The notes under the pieces: model-generated
The model's input: the letters and a program-made list of their open reading frames with translations, nothing else
The model's database searches: none
Told to the model about the DNA's origin: nothing
Source of the DNA: JALZAI01 sp038212215
GTDB lineage: Bacteria; Actinomycetota; Actinomycetes; Mycobacteriales; Jatrophihabitantaceae
DNA: 64,000 nt
Direction of reading: 5' to 3'
Assembly: GCA_038212215.1 (NCBI GenBank)
Contig: JBBQUT010000007.1
Location: 1 to 64,000 of the forward strand
Program-made: the position numbers and the translations under genes
Shown: positions 52,714-61,987 of the stretch, piece after piece
Position numbering within the stretch: the first letter of the stretch is position 1
How the letters are laid out: each line of letters starts with the position of its first letter

Positions 52714-54252
52714 ATGAGCATGAACGAGCCCTCCAGGGGCGCGGGCGCCTCAGCGACGATAGAAGCCGTCGAATCGCGATCAACGGCTCCGCCCAATCCC
52801 CACTATGAGCGGCGGTGGTTGGCGCTGGGCGTCATTCTCATCGCCCAGATCATGATCCTGCTCGATGCGACCGTCGTGAACGTTGCACTGCCCTCGGCGC
52901 AGGCCGACCTCGGCTTCTCCAACGCCGCCCGCCCGTGGGTCGTCACCGCTTACTTGCTGGTCTTCGGTAGTTTGCTCCCGCTCGGGGGCCGGCTAAGCGA
53001 CGCGTACGGGCGCAAGACGATGTTCACCGTGGGACTGGTGGGGTTCGCGGTTGCCTCCGCTGTCGGCGGCGCGGCTCCGAACATCGGCACGCTGATCGCC
53101 GCCCGGGCTATTCAGGGTGGGTTCGCCGCGCTGCTCGCGCCGGCGGCGCTGTCACTGATCACGGTGATATTCACCGACATGAAGGAACTGAACAAGGCGT
53201 TCGGGATCTTCGGCGCCGTCGCCGGGAGCAGCGCGGCGCTCGGCCTGCTGTTCGGTGGGTTGCTGACCGACTATGTGAGCTGGCGCTGGTGCATGTACGT
53301 CAACATCGTGTTCGCGATCGTGGGCATCATCGGCGGAATCGCGCTGCTGCACAACTCGACCGAACCCGGCAAGCCGAAGCTCTCGGTGCCGAGCACGATC
53401 CTCGGCGCGACGGCGATCTTCGGGGTGGTTTTTGGCTCGGCCAAGGCCCAGACCGACGGCTGGAGCTCGGCGGTCACCCTGACCCCGCTCATCGCCGGCG
53501 GCGTCCTCCTGGTCGGCTTCGTCGTGCTCCAGAAAGTCGACCGCCACCCGCTCATCCCGCTGCACGTGTTCGCCGACCGCAACCGCGGTGCCGCCTACCT
53601 GACGCTCATGCTGGGACAAGGTGGCGTATTCGCGCTCTTTTTGTTCCTGACCTACTACTTCCAGGACGTGCTGCACTACTCGCCGATCAAGACCGGCGTC
53701 GCGTTCCTGCCGATGATGTTGACAGTTGTCGTGGTCGCCACGCTGACCCAAAACGTGCTGGTCCGGCACCTGACCATGCGGGTCATCACCGTCGTCGGTT
53801 TGCTCATCAGCGGCGCCGGGGCCGCCCTGCTGACCCAGGCCGACGCGGGCAGCCCTTACGCGGCCTGGGTGCTGCCCGGGCTGATCCTGGTCGGGACCGG
53901 TATCGGGTCGGCGATCGTCTCGGCGGTCGCGGCCGGGCAGCAAGGTGTCGATCCGCGCGACGCGGGCACCGCTGGCGCGGTCAACAACGTCGCCCAGCAG
54001 CTCGGCGCGGCGCTCGGCGTCGCCGTCATCAGCACCTTCGTCGCCACCGCCACCAGCCATCACCTAGCCGACCACGGCAGCACCGCCGTCGTCAGCGCCA
54101 CCGTGCACGGCTTCACCATCGGCTACTGGTGGGCCGCCGGCCTCTTCTGGGCGGGCGCCGTCATCTGCGGTGCCGTGATCCGCGGCGGCACCCGGCTTCA
54201 CCAGGAGGCCGGCCAGCCCGAGCCCCTCGACGAGATCAGCGGGCTGTTTTGA
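52714..54252 (+). CDS. DHA2-family (EmrB/QacA) exporter
   Basis: 512 residues. ILLDATVVNVALPSAQADLG is motif D1, GGRLSDAYGRKTMFT motif A, and VAGSSAALGLLFGGLLTDY the motif C-like region. About 14 spans. It probably expels a toxic compound; the divergent TetR gene is the likely regulator. A near copy of its last 38 codons occurs again at 55703-55822, so a related gene once lay downstream. Confidence 0.93.
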   Translation: MSMNEPSRGAGASATIEAVESRSTAPPNPHYERRWLALGVILIAQIMILLDATVVNVALPSAQADLGFSNAARPWVVTAYLLVFGSLLPLGGRLSDAYGRKTMFTVGLVGFAVASAVGGAAPNIGTLIAARAIQGGFAALLAPAALSLITVIFTDMKELNKAFGIFGAVAGSSAALGLLFGGLLTDYVSWRWCMYVNIVFAIVGIIGGIALLHNSTEPGKPKLSVPSTILGATAIFGVVFGSAKAQTDGWSSAVTLTPLIAGGVLLVGFVVLQKVDRHPLIPLHVFADRNRGAAYLTLMLGQGGVFALFLFLTYYFQDVLHYSPIKTGVAFLPMMLTVVVVATLTQNVLVRHLTMRVITVVGLLISGAGAALLTQADAGSPYAAWVLPGLILVGTGIGSAIVSAVAAGQQGVDPRDAGTAGAVNNVAQQLGAALGVAVISTFVATATSHHLADHGSTAVVSATVHGFTIGYWWAAGLFWAGAVICGAVIRGGTRLHQEAGQPEPLDEISGLF

Positions 54253-54349
54253 GACCGCACGTGGCGGTGACTTCCAACCGGATCGCGGCGCCACCCACCA
54301 GACCATGAACCGCCGTTCCATACCCACTTCCATCCCACCGGAGGCCCTC

Positions 54350-54493
54350 ATGCATCTCAAATCCATCGGACCCGGCAACACGGCCCAAGCCATCGCCAGC
54401 CAGCTCCAGCCAGTCGCCCACGACGTAGTCCCGTCGCTGCCGGAGACCTGCGCCGTTGAACGCGGCCGCGGTAGGACTGGAGAGCGGCCATGA
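54350..54493 (+). pseudogene. Short Rossmann-like N-terminal remnant coupled to a VOC gene
   Basis: 47 codons with CGGAGG before the ATG. It starts MHLKSIGPGNTAQAIASQLQ, like the NADP-binding start of F420-dependent reductases (compare IIGSGNMANAIGTRAAQ at 54952), and then loses similarity. Its TGA overlaps the ATG of the next gene (ATGA). It is probably a degenerate gene whose translation still feeds the VOC gene. Confidence 0.5.
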
Positions 54494-54924
54494 CACTGCT
54501 CAACCATGTCGTCCTGCAAGTCGACGACCTGACCACCATCGGCGACTGGTACGACCAGATCGTCAACCTCGCCGGGGGTAGGCGGACCTTCGATACGCCG
54601 AACCTGATCGGGTACGCCCTACCCGGCCAGCCGACCCAACTGTTCTTCTCCCAGGCGACCGACCCCGGCGGTCGCCAGACCCACCTCGCACTCAATGTCG
54701 AGGACAAGGCGACCGTCCGGCTCGGCTACGAGGTTGCCACCGCGACCGGCGCCGAGATCCTGCACGAGCCCAGGCTTTGGCCGGAGTACGGACCCGACTA
54801 CTACGCGGTGTTCATCCGCGACCCAGCCGGAAACAACCTCGAACTCAAGTGCCAAGCCTCAACAGAAAGGGGGACGCCCTCGACGCAACCGATCACTCCC
54901 GGCAAGAGCGTCACCACCAACTGA
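54490..54924 (+). CDS. VOC-family protein
   Basis: 144 residues. LNHVVLQVDDLTTIGDWYDQ, HLALNVEDKATVRLGYEVA and YYAVFIRDPAGNNLELKCQ are the VOC fold with His and Glu residues in metal-ligand positions (H6 and E at the end of the fold). It could be a dioxygenase, lyase or drug-binding protein. It sits between an exporter and an F420-reductase-like gene on the same strand, which suggests detoxification. Confidence 0.85.
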   Translation: MTLLNHVVLQVDDLTTIGDWYDQIVNLAGGRRTFDTPNLIGYALPGQPTQLFFSQATDPGGRQTHLALNVEDKATVRLGYEVATATGAEILHEPRLWPEYGPDYYAVFIRDPAGNNLELKCQASTERGTPSTQPITPGKSVTTN

Positions 54925-54951
54925 TCCGTACAACACGAAGGAGCACCCATC

Positions 54952-55569
54952 ATGACCACCATCAGCATCATCGGCTCGGGCAACATGGCCAACGCCATCG
55001 GCACCCGGGCGGCCCAGCACGGCCACACCATCGAGCTCATGAGCCGCGACCCCGCCAGGGCTCAGGCACTGGCCGACCAGATCGGCCACGGAGCCACGGT
55101 CGGCACGTTCGGCGCCCGGCCGGCAGGAGAGATCGTCTTCGTGGCCGTCCCACACCAGAGCGCGGTTGACGTGGTCACGCACTACGGCGATGCGCTCGAC
55201 GGGAAAATCCTCATCGACATCACCAACCCGTTCAACGCTGATGCCAGCGCACTCGTGACGAAAGAGGGCAACTCGGTGTCCCAGCAGATCGCCGCCGCCG
55301 CCCCCAAGAGCGCACACGTCGTGAAGGCCTTCAATTCGATCTTCCGCCACATCATTGCCGAAGATAAACCCCTGGACGTGTTCTTCGCCGGCGACAGCGC
55401 CGACGCGAAGGCACCTTTCGCGGCTTTTCTGCAGAGCTTGGACATGCGGCCCCTCGACGTAGGAGGGCTCGAGATGACCTACGTCCTCGAATGGGCCGGC
55501 ATCCTCATAATGGGACTCGCCCGCAACGGCGCAGGCTTCGACGTGGCCCTAGGTGCCGAAATCCACTGA
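54952..55569 (+). CDS. NADP/F420-dependent oxidoreductase (FNO/NpdG-like)
   Basis: 205 residues with GAAGGAG upstream. The Rossmann start is ISIIGSGNMANAIGTRAAQH, followed by MSRDPARAQALADQIG, EIVFVAVPHQSAVDVV, DGKILIDITNPFN and KAFNSIFRH. This matches NADPH:F420 reductases and their relatives, which shuttle hydride between NADP and F420 or another acceptor. It follows the VOC gene by 27 bases. Confidence 0.9.
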   Translation: MTTISIIGSGNMANAIGTRAAQHGHTIELMSRDPARAQALADQIGHGATVGTFGARPAGEIVFVAVPHQSAVDVVTHYGDALDGKILIDITNPFNADASALVTKEGNSVSQQIAAAAPKSAHVVKAFNSIFRHIIAEDKPLDVFFAGDSADAKAPFAAFLQSLDMRPLDVGGLEMTYVLEWAGILIMGLARNGAGFDVALGAEIH

Positions 55570-55702
55570 CGATCCTCTTCGGGACGTGGCACGGTCGCAA
55601 TGATCAGCCAGCGGCCCGTACCGCCGCCTTGGTTTCATCTCGGCAATAGCCGGCCGATGACCTCGATGTTGGCTGTCGATGGTTCACCTGAGGGCGGGAC
55701 GA

Positions 55703-55822
55703 GGCCTGCTGTTCTGGGCCGCCGCTGTCATCTGCGGTGCTGTGATCCGACGCGGCGGCGGCCTTCACCACGAGGCGGCCCTGTCCGAGCCCCTCGACGA
55801 AATCGTCAGCGCCTCGATCTGA
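55703..55822 (+). pseudogene. Orphan C-terminal piece of a DHA2 exporter gene
   Basis: The frame GLLFWAAAVICGAVIRRGGG then LHHEAALSEPLDEIV and TGA mirrors the last residues of the exporter at 52714 (LFWAGAVICGAVIRGG, LHQEAGQPEPLDEIS). No other part of a transporter is present before it. It marks a duplicated or acquired exporter gene that was deleted up to its tail. Confidence 0.85.
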
Positions 55823-55887
55823 CGACACGCTGTGCGCGACGACGTCGCATCGCGGCTGACCACGCACGAACGAAGAAGGAGACCTCG

Positions 55888-56741
55888 ATGCCCGACTACG
55901 GTCATCCCTTGCGTTTCGCAACATTCATCGGTCCCACCAACTCCCCGCCGGGCCGTCCGGTCGAGTTGGCGCAGTTCAGTGAGCGGCTCGGCTTCGACTT
56001 CGTCACCTTCCAGGACCATCTCTACCAGTCGAGCTTTCTCGTTACTGGACTCTGCTGAGCTAGGTGGCCGCGCGGACCGAGCGCATCGGAGTGTCCGGCA
56101 ACGTGCTGAACCTGCCGCTGCGTCAGCCCCCTGCCGTACTCGCCCGCGCGGCGGCCAGCCTCGACCTGCTCTCCGGCGGACGGACCAGCCTCGGACTCGG
56201 AGCCGGCTTCTTCTGGGATGCCGTGCAGGCGATCGGCGGAAGGCGACTGACCCTGCTCCAGGGCGTCGCGGCACTTGACGAGGCAATCGACATCATCCGC
56301 GGGGTCTGGGATGCCGACGGGCCCGGCGGCGTGGATGTTGACGGCGAGTTCTATTCGGTCCACGGCGCCGAGCGTGGACCCGCGCCCGCCCACGAGATTC
56401 CGATCTGGCTCGGCGCCCACAAGCCGAAGATGCAGGGCTTGGTGGGACGCCAGGCCGATGGTTGGCTGCCGTCGCTGCCGGTCATGGAGCCAGGTGGCGT
56501 GTCAAAGGGAAACGCGATCATCGACGATGCCGCCCGGGCCGCCGGCCGCGATCCCCGCGAGATCACCCGTCTACTCAACATCTTCCCGCGCCAGCAGACT
56601 CCGGAGGCACTGGCCCAGCTGGCCGTCGAGGACGGCGTCAGCATCTTCATCCTGGCCAGCGAAGACCCGGACGTAATCGAGCGCTTCGCCGCTGAAACCA
56701 TCCCCGCAGTACGCGAACACGTCGCCCGCGAACGCGTCTAG
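55888..56741 (+). pseudogene. LLM-class flavin-dependent oxidoreductase, broken twice
   Basis: The first 50 codons (RFATFIGPTNSPPGRPVELA, ERLGFDFVTFQDHLYQ) are the N-terminus of a luciferase-like monooxygenase. A frame change near 56043-56048 and a TAG at 56061-56063, where a Trp codon is expected, break it. The rest reads well (RTERIGVSGNVLNLPLRQPP, LDLLSGGRTSLGLGAGFFWD, PIWLGAHKPKMQGLVGRQAD) to the end. A GTG at 56064 could start a truncated product, but the F420/flavin-binding N-terminus would be lost. Confidence 0.85.
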
Positions 56742-57199
<458 letters not shown>

Positions 57200-57358
57200 G
57201 CCCGAGTCGGTGCTCCAACCCGGACCCTGCCGAACGGTCACAAGCGCCGCGACGTCAACGTCACCGTCCTGACACCCGCCGAATGGGAACACGGCCCGAC
57301 CGGATTCCTCACCCACGTCAAGACCCAGCCGCTGGTCAGCCTGGACCTGCTCCGATGA
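57200..57358 (+). pseudogene. C-terminal fragment of an MNT nucleotidyltransferase
   Basis: The frame ending at TGA 57356 reads HKRRDVNVTVLTPAEWEHGP then FLTHVKTQPLVSLD. This is the C-terminus of MNT-type nucleotidyltransferases that pair with HEPN toxins. The nucleotide-binding GSxARG part is absent. The break lies between this point and the tRNA half, so integration or excision at the att site probably removed it. Confidence 0.65.
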
Positions 57359-57362
57359 GACG

Positions 57363-57692
57363 ATGTGCGAGTCAGTCGTGACCGCACCCAAATCGGTCGC
57401 CGCCATCGACACCGAGATCGCCTACATCACCGCCTACGATGCCATGCGCATCGCCGTCACCGCCCACATGATCTCCCTCGGCTACCGAGTCCGCGCCGTC
57501 GCCGCGGCACACGAGGCAGTCGGCATCTACGCCGAGGCCATGATCAACAGCCCCAGCACAGGCGAATACCAGCGGATCCGGCGATGCCGCAACAAATCCG
57601 AATACGACGACATCACCATCGGAACAGCAGACCTCACCGCCGACCTCGCGCACGCCGCCGCGGTCATCCAAGCCGTCCTCGGCGCGCTCTGA
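57363..57692 (+). CDS. HEPN-domain protein (toxin partner of MNT)
   Basis: 109 residues. The four-helix HEPN fold is indicated by IAYITAYDAMRIAVTAHMIS, VRAVAAAHEAVGIYAEAM and RIRRCRNKSEYDDITI; the RN..EY segment is typical of this subgroup. It starts four bases after the MNT fragment. In intact MNT-HEPN modules the MNT protein adenylylates and silences the HEPN ribonuclease. Here the antitoxin partner is truncated, so the HEPN protein may be unrestrained, inactive, or controlled by another copy. Confidence 0.75.
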   Translation: MCESVVTAPKSVAAIDTEIAYITAYDAMRIAVTAHMISLGYRVRAVAAAHEAVGIYAEAMINSPSTGEYQRIRRCRNKSEYDDITIGTADLTADLAHAAAVIQAVLGAL

Positions 57693-57780
57693 GCCGGCCG
57701 GGTAAAACGGCTCGATTGCCGTCACGACCCACCGGACTCGATGGCGACACGCCGAATCTGTCAGTCGGCTCGCCTAGCCT

Positions 57781-58014
57781 GTGACTGTGGAACCTCCGGC
57801 CTCATCCTCGTCATGCGACGACGGGCGGCGCCGTGATCTGTTCCGCTATCTGACCGCTGATGAGTCGGGCGACTACCTGGCGGTCATGGACCTGTTCGCC
57901 GCCACTCTGTTGACCGACCTGCCCGCGACCGAGGTCTCCGCCCAGCTTGCCGATCACGGCCGCGCACTCGAGCGCGACACGGTCGAATCCCGCTGCCGCC
58001 AACTCGTTGCGTGA
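57781..58014 (+). pseudogene. N-terminal fragment of a Wadjet type III JetA (DUF2397) gene
   Basis: 77 codons from GTG 57781. RRRDLFRYLTADESGDYLAV, MDLFAATLLTDLPATEVSAQ and ERDTVESRCRQLVA match the start of DUF2397 (TIGR02677) proteins, which are about 500 residues long. DUF2397 is JetA of type III Wadjet, a condensin-like system against plasmids. The frame stops where the family continues, and no jetB, jetC or jetD follows, so only a stump is left. Confidence 0.7.
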
Positions 58015-58121
58015 CGGTGCCTGCGCAGGTGGGTGGAACCGGACGCCACGGCGGTGAGCTGGTGCCGACGATCAGCGACCGATGTCTCGACAGTGCTGAC
58101 CACGCCTGATCGGCGCGTGGC

Positions 58122-58625
58122 CTAGTCGTGCGCCGGCCGCCAGCTGCTAACCAGGGTGAGGGCCGCGCCGCCGACACCGGCGACGAGCGTGATCATGAAG
58201 CCCGTCCAACTCGGCGGTTGGAACCAGCCGAGCGCGTGGTCGAGCGACAGGCGACCAGCTCCCAAGCCGGAGAGGCCGACCGCCGCGAGGGTCAGCGTCA
58301 TCACGTACTCGTAGCCCTCGCCAGGACGGAAGATGAAGAACCCGTTGCGCAAGTGGTTGGTGATCCACGCGACGAGCATGGTGCCGACAACGCCCGCACA
58401 TGCCAGCGGCGTGGCAAGCCCGAGCACCAGCAGAACGCCGCATCCGACCTCGGTGATGCTGGCCGTCCACGCGTGCAGCAGTCCCGGCCGCATGCCGAGG
58501 CTCTCGAACCAGCGGGCGGTTCCCGCGATGCGTCCGCCACCGACGACGTGGTTCCAGCCGTGCGCGAGAAAGACGATTCCGAGGGCGACGCGGAGAACGG
58601 CGAGGCCGGTATCGACGGCGTTCAC
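58122..58625 (-). CDS. DoxX-family membrane protein
   Basis: 167 residues. VLRVALGIVFLAHGWNHVVG, the GCGVLLVLGLATPLACAGVV span, MLVAWITNHLRNGFFIFRPG and YVMTLTLAAVGLSGLGAGRL make four spans in DoxX order. DoxX proteins support oxidative metabolism at the membrane; exact roles differ. It is downstream of the MaoC-like and hydratase genes on the same strand, with a five-base gap. Confidence 0.88.
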   Translation of the reverse strand: MNAVDTGLAVLRVALGIVFLAHGWNHVVGGGRIAGTARWFESLGMRPGLLHAWTASITEVGCGVLLVLGLATPLACAGVVGTMLVAWITNHLRNGFFIFRPGEGYEYVMTLTLAAVGLSGLGAGRLSLDHALGWFQPPSWTGFMITLVAGVGGAALTLVSSWRPAHD

Positions 58626-58630
58626 CGCAA

Positions 58631-59131
58631 CTATGCCGATTCCTCGTAGTGGCGGCCACGAATCAACCGCACGGGCGTATAGACGAGTACGTCCTCAGCG
58701 TGCTGGTTGCGCACCGTGTTCTGCGTGGTGACCACACCTCGCTCACCGGTGCTGGCCTTGCGTACATCGGTGACCTCGACGATCACGTGCAACGTGTCGC
58801 CGACGTAGACGGGACGCTTCACCGAAAGCTCCATCGACATGAACGCGAGGCCCGTCCCATGCAGCACGTTCGTCTGCAGCACGAGCCCTTCGCCGAGGCA
58901 GTAGACGAGCGCACCGGGAACGAGCCGTCCGGTGTAGCCGCCGCCGCTCGCATGGTCGGCGTCCCAGAACAGCGGTTCGGTGAAGCCGCCCCAGGTGACG
59001 AAGTTGACGAGGTCCGTCTCGGTCACGGTGCGCGCCGCGGTGCGGAAGATCGACCCGACGGCCATCTCTTCGAACGTCTGACCCCGCACCAGCAACGGCA
59101 CCTCGGCGAGATCTTCTTCAGATGACGGCAC
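58631..59131 (-). CDS. MaoC-like hotdog-fold hydratase/thioesterase
   Basis: 166 residues from GTG 59131, chosen because GGAGGAGG lies upstream; ATG 59197 would overlap the previous gene more. TFEEMAVGSIFRTAARTVTE, DLVNFVTWGGFTEPLFWDAD, RLVPGALVYCLGEGLV and VKRPVYVGDTLHVIVEVTDV are the hotdog fold of MaoC-type enoyl-CoA hydratases. It probably hydrates or hydrolyses a CoA ester made by the adjacent dehydrogenases. Confidence 0.85.
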   Translation of the reverse strand: MPSSEEDLAEVPLLVRGQTFEEMAVGSIFRTAARTVTETDLVNFVTWGGFTEPLFWDADHASGGGYTGRLVPGALVYCLGEGLVLQTNVLHGTGLAFMSMELSVKRPVYVGDTLHVIVEVTDVRKASTGERGVVTTQNTVRNQHAEDVLVYTPVRLIRGRHYEESA

Positions 59132-59936
59132 GGTTTGCCTCCTCCGCCGCACGGAAGTTGGGTGCCCGCTTCTCGCGGTGTGCGGCAACGCCTTCACGGA
59201 CCTCGGGCAGGCCGAACCCGAAGAACTCCATACCGAGCGATGCGTCGAAGATCGGGCCGGCCTGGCGGTACCAGTTGTTCAGGCTGTATTTCGTCCAGCT
59301 GATAGCGGAGGCAGGCAGCGCGGCAAGGTCACGGGCAACGCCGAGCGCGGTCTCGTAGACGGCGTCGTCGTCAACGCATAGCGAGACCAGACCGATCCGT
59401 TCGGCCTCTTCACCGGTCAGGACCTTGCACGTCAGCAGGTAGTACTTCGCCTTCGCCATGCCGCAGAGCAACGGCCAGCAGATGGCGGCGTGGTCACCGG
59501 CCGCGACACCCAACCGAGTGTGTCCGTCGACGATGCGCGCCGAGCGTCCGGCGACCGACACGTCGGCCAGCATCCCGATGACGAGCCCGGCGCCGACGGC
59601 CGGGCCGTGGATCGCGGAGACCACCGGCTTCGAGCAGTTGATGACGCCGTAGACCATGTCGCGGGCCTCGCGCATGACGCGCGTCCGCACGGCCGGATCG
59701 GCCGCCATGCTCTCGATCATGCCGAAGTCGCCACCGGCCGAGAACGCCCTGCCCTCGCCGCGCACGACCACAGCCCGCACGTCGTCATCGCGGTCGATGA
59801 CGGGCCAGATGTCGGCGAGGGCGCGATGCATGGCCGGATCGACTGCATTGAGGTTCGGGCCGTCGAAGACGATCTCGAGGAGCCCGGGGTCGGGGTGCTC
59901 TATTCGCAGGCTGAACCGTTCGTAGCGATCGCTCAT
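59118..59936 (-). CDS. Enoyl-CoA hydratase/isomerase family protein (first copy)
   Basis: 272 residues from ATG 59936 (GGAGGA upstream). The crotonase fold is shown by LEIVFDGPNLNAVD, VVVRGEGRAFSAGGDFGM (oxyanion loop), SAIHGPAVGAGLVIGMLADV and a catalytic-region IVDGHTRLGVAAGD. The second glutamate usual for hydration is replaced in this segment, so isomerase or hydrolase activity is possible. It is divergent from the acyl-CoA dehydrogenase at 60049. Confidence 0.88.
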   Translation of the reverse strand: MSDRYERFSLRIEHPDPGLLEIVFDGPNLNAVDPAMHRALADIWPVIDRDDDVRAVVVRGEGRAFSAGGDFGMIESMAADPAVRTRVMREARDMVYGVINCSKPVVSAIHGPAVGAGLVIGMLADVSVAGRSARIVDGHTRLGVAAGDHAAICWPLLCGMAKAKYYLLTCKVLTGEEAERIGLVSLCVDDDAVYETALGVARDLAALPASAISWTKYSLNNWYRQAGPIFDASLGMEFFGFGLPEVREGVAAHREKRAPNFRAAEEANRAVI

Positions 59937-59968
59937 GGCATCCTCCGCTGGGGCGTCTGGCGCAATCG

Positions 59969-59983
59969 TACAACTTATTTGTA
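59969..59983. promoter_or_regulatory. Short dyad between divergent fatty-acid-type genes
   Basis: TACAA and TTGTA flank CTTAT in an AT-rich patch of otherwise GC-rich DNA, 33 bases before the hydratase start and 66 before the dehydrogenase start. It is a likely regulator site or promoter core for both operons. No regulator gene lies nearby. Confidence 0.45.
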
Positions 59984-60048
59984 TAATCGCAGCTGTCGGA
60001 GTGATGACGTCCGCCATACCGACGGGCCGCGGCCGAGTAGGAGCATCG

Positions 60049-61161
60049 ATGGACTTCACGCTCACCGAGGAGCAGCGCGAGTTGCGCTCGATCGTCAGGC
60101 GGTTCATGGGCGCCCGATCGGCCGAACCAGAGGTACGGCGACTGATGGCCACGCAGGCCGGCTACGACCCAGACGTGTGGCGGCAGATGAGCGAGCAACT
60201 CGGGCTGCCGGGGCTCGCGATTCCGGAGGAGTACGAAGGCGCCGGATTTGGCTACGTCGAGCTCGGCCTGGTCTTCGAGGAGATGGGGCGTGTGCTGCTG
60301 TGCGCGCCGTACTTCTCGACGGTCTTCGCCGCCGAGGTGCTGTTGCGCGGCAACGACGAGGACGCCAAGAAGAATTTCCTGCCCGGCATCGCGGCAGGCA
60401 CGACGATCGCCACGGTCGCGCTCCTGGAACGTGCATCCGGCTGGACTGCGGACGACATCCACCTCGCGGCGACGGCTGGTCCGGACTGGTGGACGCTCAC
60501 CGGCACGAAGAAGCACGTGTTGGACGGCCACGTCGCCGATCTCGTACTGGTCGCCGCGCGCACCCCGGCGGGCATCAGCCTGTTCGCGGTCGACAAGCGC
60601 GCTGCAGGATTCGTCGCCACGCCGCTGGAGACGATGGACCAGACGCGCAAGCAGGCAGAACTGACCTTCACCGAGACCCCGGCACGTCTCATCGGCGACG
60701 AGGGCGACGGGTGGACTGCCATCACGCGCGCCCTGGAGACCGCCGCGATCATGCTCGGCGCCGAACAGGTCGGCGGCGCGTCGCGCGCACTGGAGATGGC
60801 CGTCGAATACGCGAAGGTGCGCGTGCAGTTCGGCCGGCCGATCGGCTCTTTCCAGGCCATCAAGCACAAATGCGCCGACATGCTCGCCGAGACCGAGTCG
60901 GCACGCTCGGCCGCGTACTACGGCATGTGGGCCCTATCGGCCGAGGACGACGACGTTCCGACCGCGGCGCGGATGGCCAAGATCTACTGCTCGCAGGCGT
61001 TCATGCATGTCGCGAGCGAGAACATCCAGATCCACGGCGGCATCGGCTTCACCTGGGAACATCCCGCCCACCTGTACTTCAAGCGGGCCAAGACGTGCGA
61101 GGTCCTGCTCGGCACGCCGGCGCATCACCGCCAACTGCTCGCCGGACAGCTCGGGCTATGA
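60049..61161 (+). CDS. Acyl-CoA dehydrogenase, shorter subunit type
   Basis: 370 residues from ATG 60049 (GTAGGAGC upstream). LTEEQRELRSIVRRFMGARS, LPGLAIPEEYEGAGFGYVEL, QFGRPIGSFQAIKHKCADML and QIHGGIGFTWEHPAHLYFKR are FAD- and acyl-binding regions. The catalytic-base position near residue 240 has no clear glutamate. Paired dehydrogenases of unequal length, one degenerate, form alpha2beta2 enzymes in steroid side-chain oxidation. The other member is at 61984. Confidence 0.92.
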   Translation: MDFTLTEEQRELRSIVRRFMGARSAEPEVRRLMATQAGYDPDVWRQMSEQLGLPGLAIPEEYEGAGFGYVELGLVFEEMGRVLLCAPYFSTVFAAEVLLRGNDEDAKKNFLPGIAAGTTIATVALLERASGWTADDIHLAATAGPDWWTLTGTKKHVLDGHVADLVLVAARTPAGISLFAVDKRAAGFVATPLETMDQTRKQAELTFTETPARLIGDEGDGWTAITRALETAAIMLGAEQVGGASRALEMAVEYAKVRVQFGRPIGSFQAIKHKCADMLAETESARSAAYYGMWALSAEDDDVPTAARMAKIYCSQAFMHVASENIQIHGGIGFTWEHPAHLYFKRAKTCEVLLGTPAHHRQLLAGQLGL

Positions 61162-61165
61162 CGCG

Positions 61166-61987
61166 ATGACCACGAGCGCGGCGCCGTCCCGCGTCGCCGA
61201 CGAACTGCCCGTGCTGTACGAGGTCGGCGATGACGGCGTTGCCGTCGTGACGCTCAACCGTCCGGACCGGCACAACGCGTGGACGTCGGCGATGGAGCAC
61301 GCCTACCTCGACAGCTTGGAGTCGGCGGCGGCAGATCCTGCCGTGCGCGCGATCGTCATCACCGGTGCGGGCGATTCGTTCTGCCCGGGGCTCGACCCCG
61401 AGGCACTGCGCGCATCGGCCAACGGCTCGCGTTACGACCTCGACCCGCGCACACACATCTTCGCCACGACCGTGCCCAAGCCCGTGATCGCCGCGATCAA
61501 CGGCAACTGTGCGGGCATCGGGTTGACGCAGGCTCTGTGCTGCGACGTCAGGTTCCTCGACCGGCGCGCCCGGCTCAGCACGGCATTCAGCCGGCGCGGA
61601 CTACCGGCGGAGGACGGCACGACGTGGCTGCTCAGCCGTGCCATCGGCCATGCGCGCGCGCTTGAACTGTTGCTCTCCGGGCGGGTCTTCGATGCGGACG
61701 AGGCCTTCGCCCTCGGCCTGGTGCACCGCGCCGTCGAGCCTGGAACGGCGCTCCCCCATGCGTTGGCGTACGCCCGCGACCTGGCTGCGAACGTGTCACC
61801 GCACTCGATGGCGATGATCAAGTCGCAGATGCTGCTCGACCTCGAGGCAACCCTGCAGCAGTCGTTCGCCCGGGCCCTCGACCTCATACCGGTTGCCAAG
61901 CGGCATCCCGACTACCGCGAGGGTGTCGAGAGTTTCGTCGCCAAGCGTCCGCCCGAGTTCCTGCCCTACCCGCTACCGGAGGCGTGA
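61166..61987 (+). CDS. Enoyl-CoA hydratase/isomerase family protein (second copy)
   Basis: 273 residues from ATG 61166. GVAVVTLNRPDRHNAWTSAM, AIVITGAGDSFCPGLDPEAL, AAINGNCAGIGLTQALCCDV and FSRRGLPAEDGTTWLLSRAI give the crotonase core; the last includes the glutamate in the catalytic strand. It should hydrate an enoyl-CoA or isomerise a double bond. It lies five bases after the first dehydrogenase and overlaps the second by four. Confidence 0.9.
   Translation: MTTSAAPSRVADELPVLYEVGDDGVAVVTLNRPDRHNAWTSAMEHAYLDSLESAAADPAVRAIVITGAGDSFCPGLDPEALRASANGSRYDLDPRTHIFATTVPKPVIAAINGNCAGIGLTQALCCDVRFLDRRARLSTAFSRRGLPAEDGTTWLLSRAIGHARALELLLSGRVFDADEAFALGLVHRAVEPGTALPHALAYARDLAANVSPHSMAMIKSQMLLDLEATLQQSFARALDLIPVAKRHPDYREGVESFVAKRPPEFLPYPLPEA

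Noticed and set aside
53152..54063. Minus-strand frame of 303 codons opposite the exporter
   Set aside because: Asp/Arg/Gln-rich shadow without any recognisable fold.
59490..61169. Plus-strand frame of 559 codons across the hydratase and dehydrogenase
   Set aside because: Runs through two genes on opposite strands in the wrong frame; Arg-rich with no domain.
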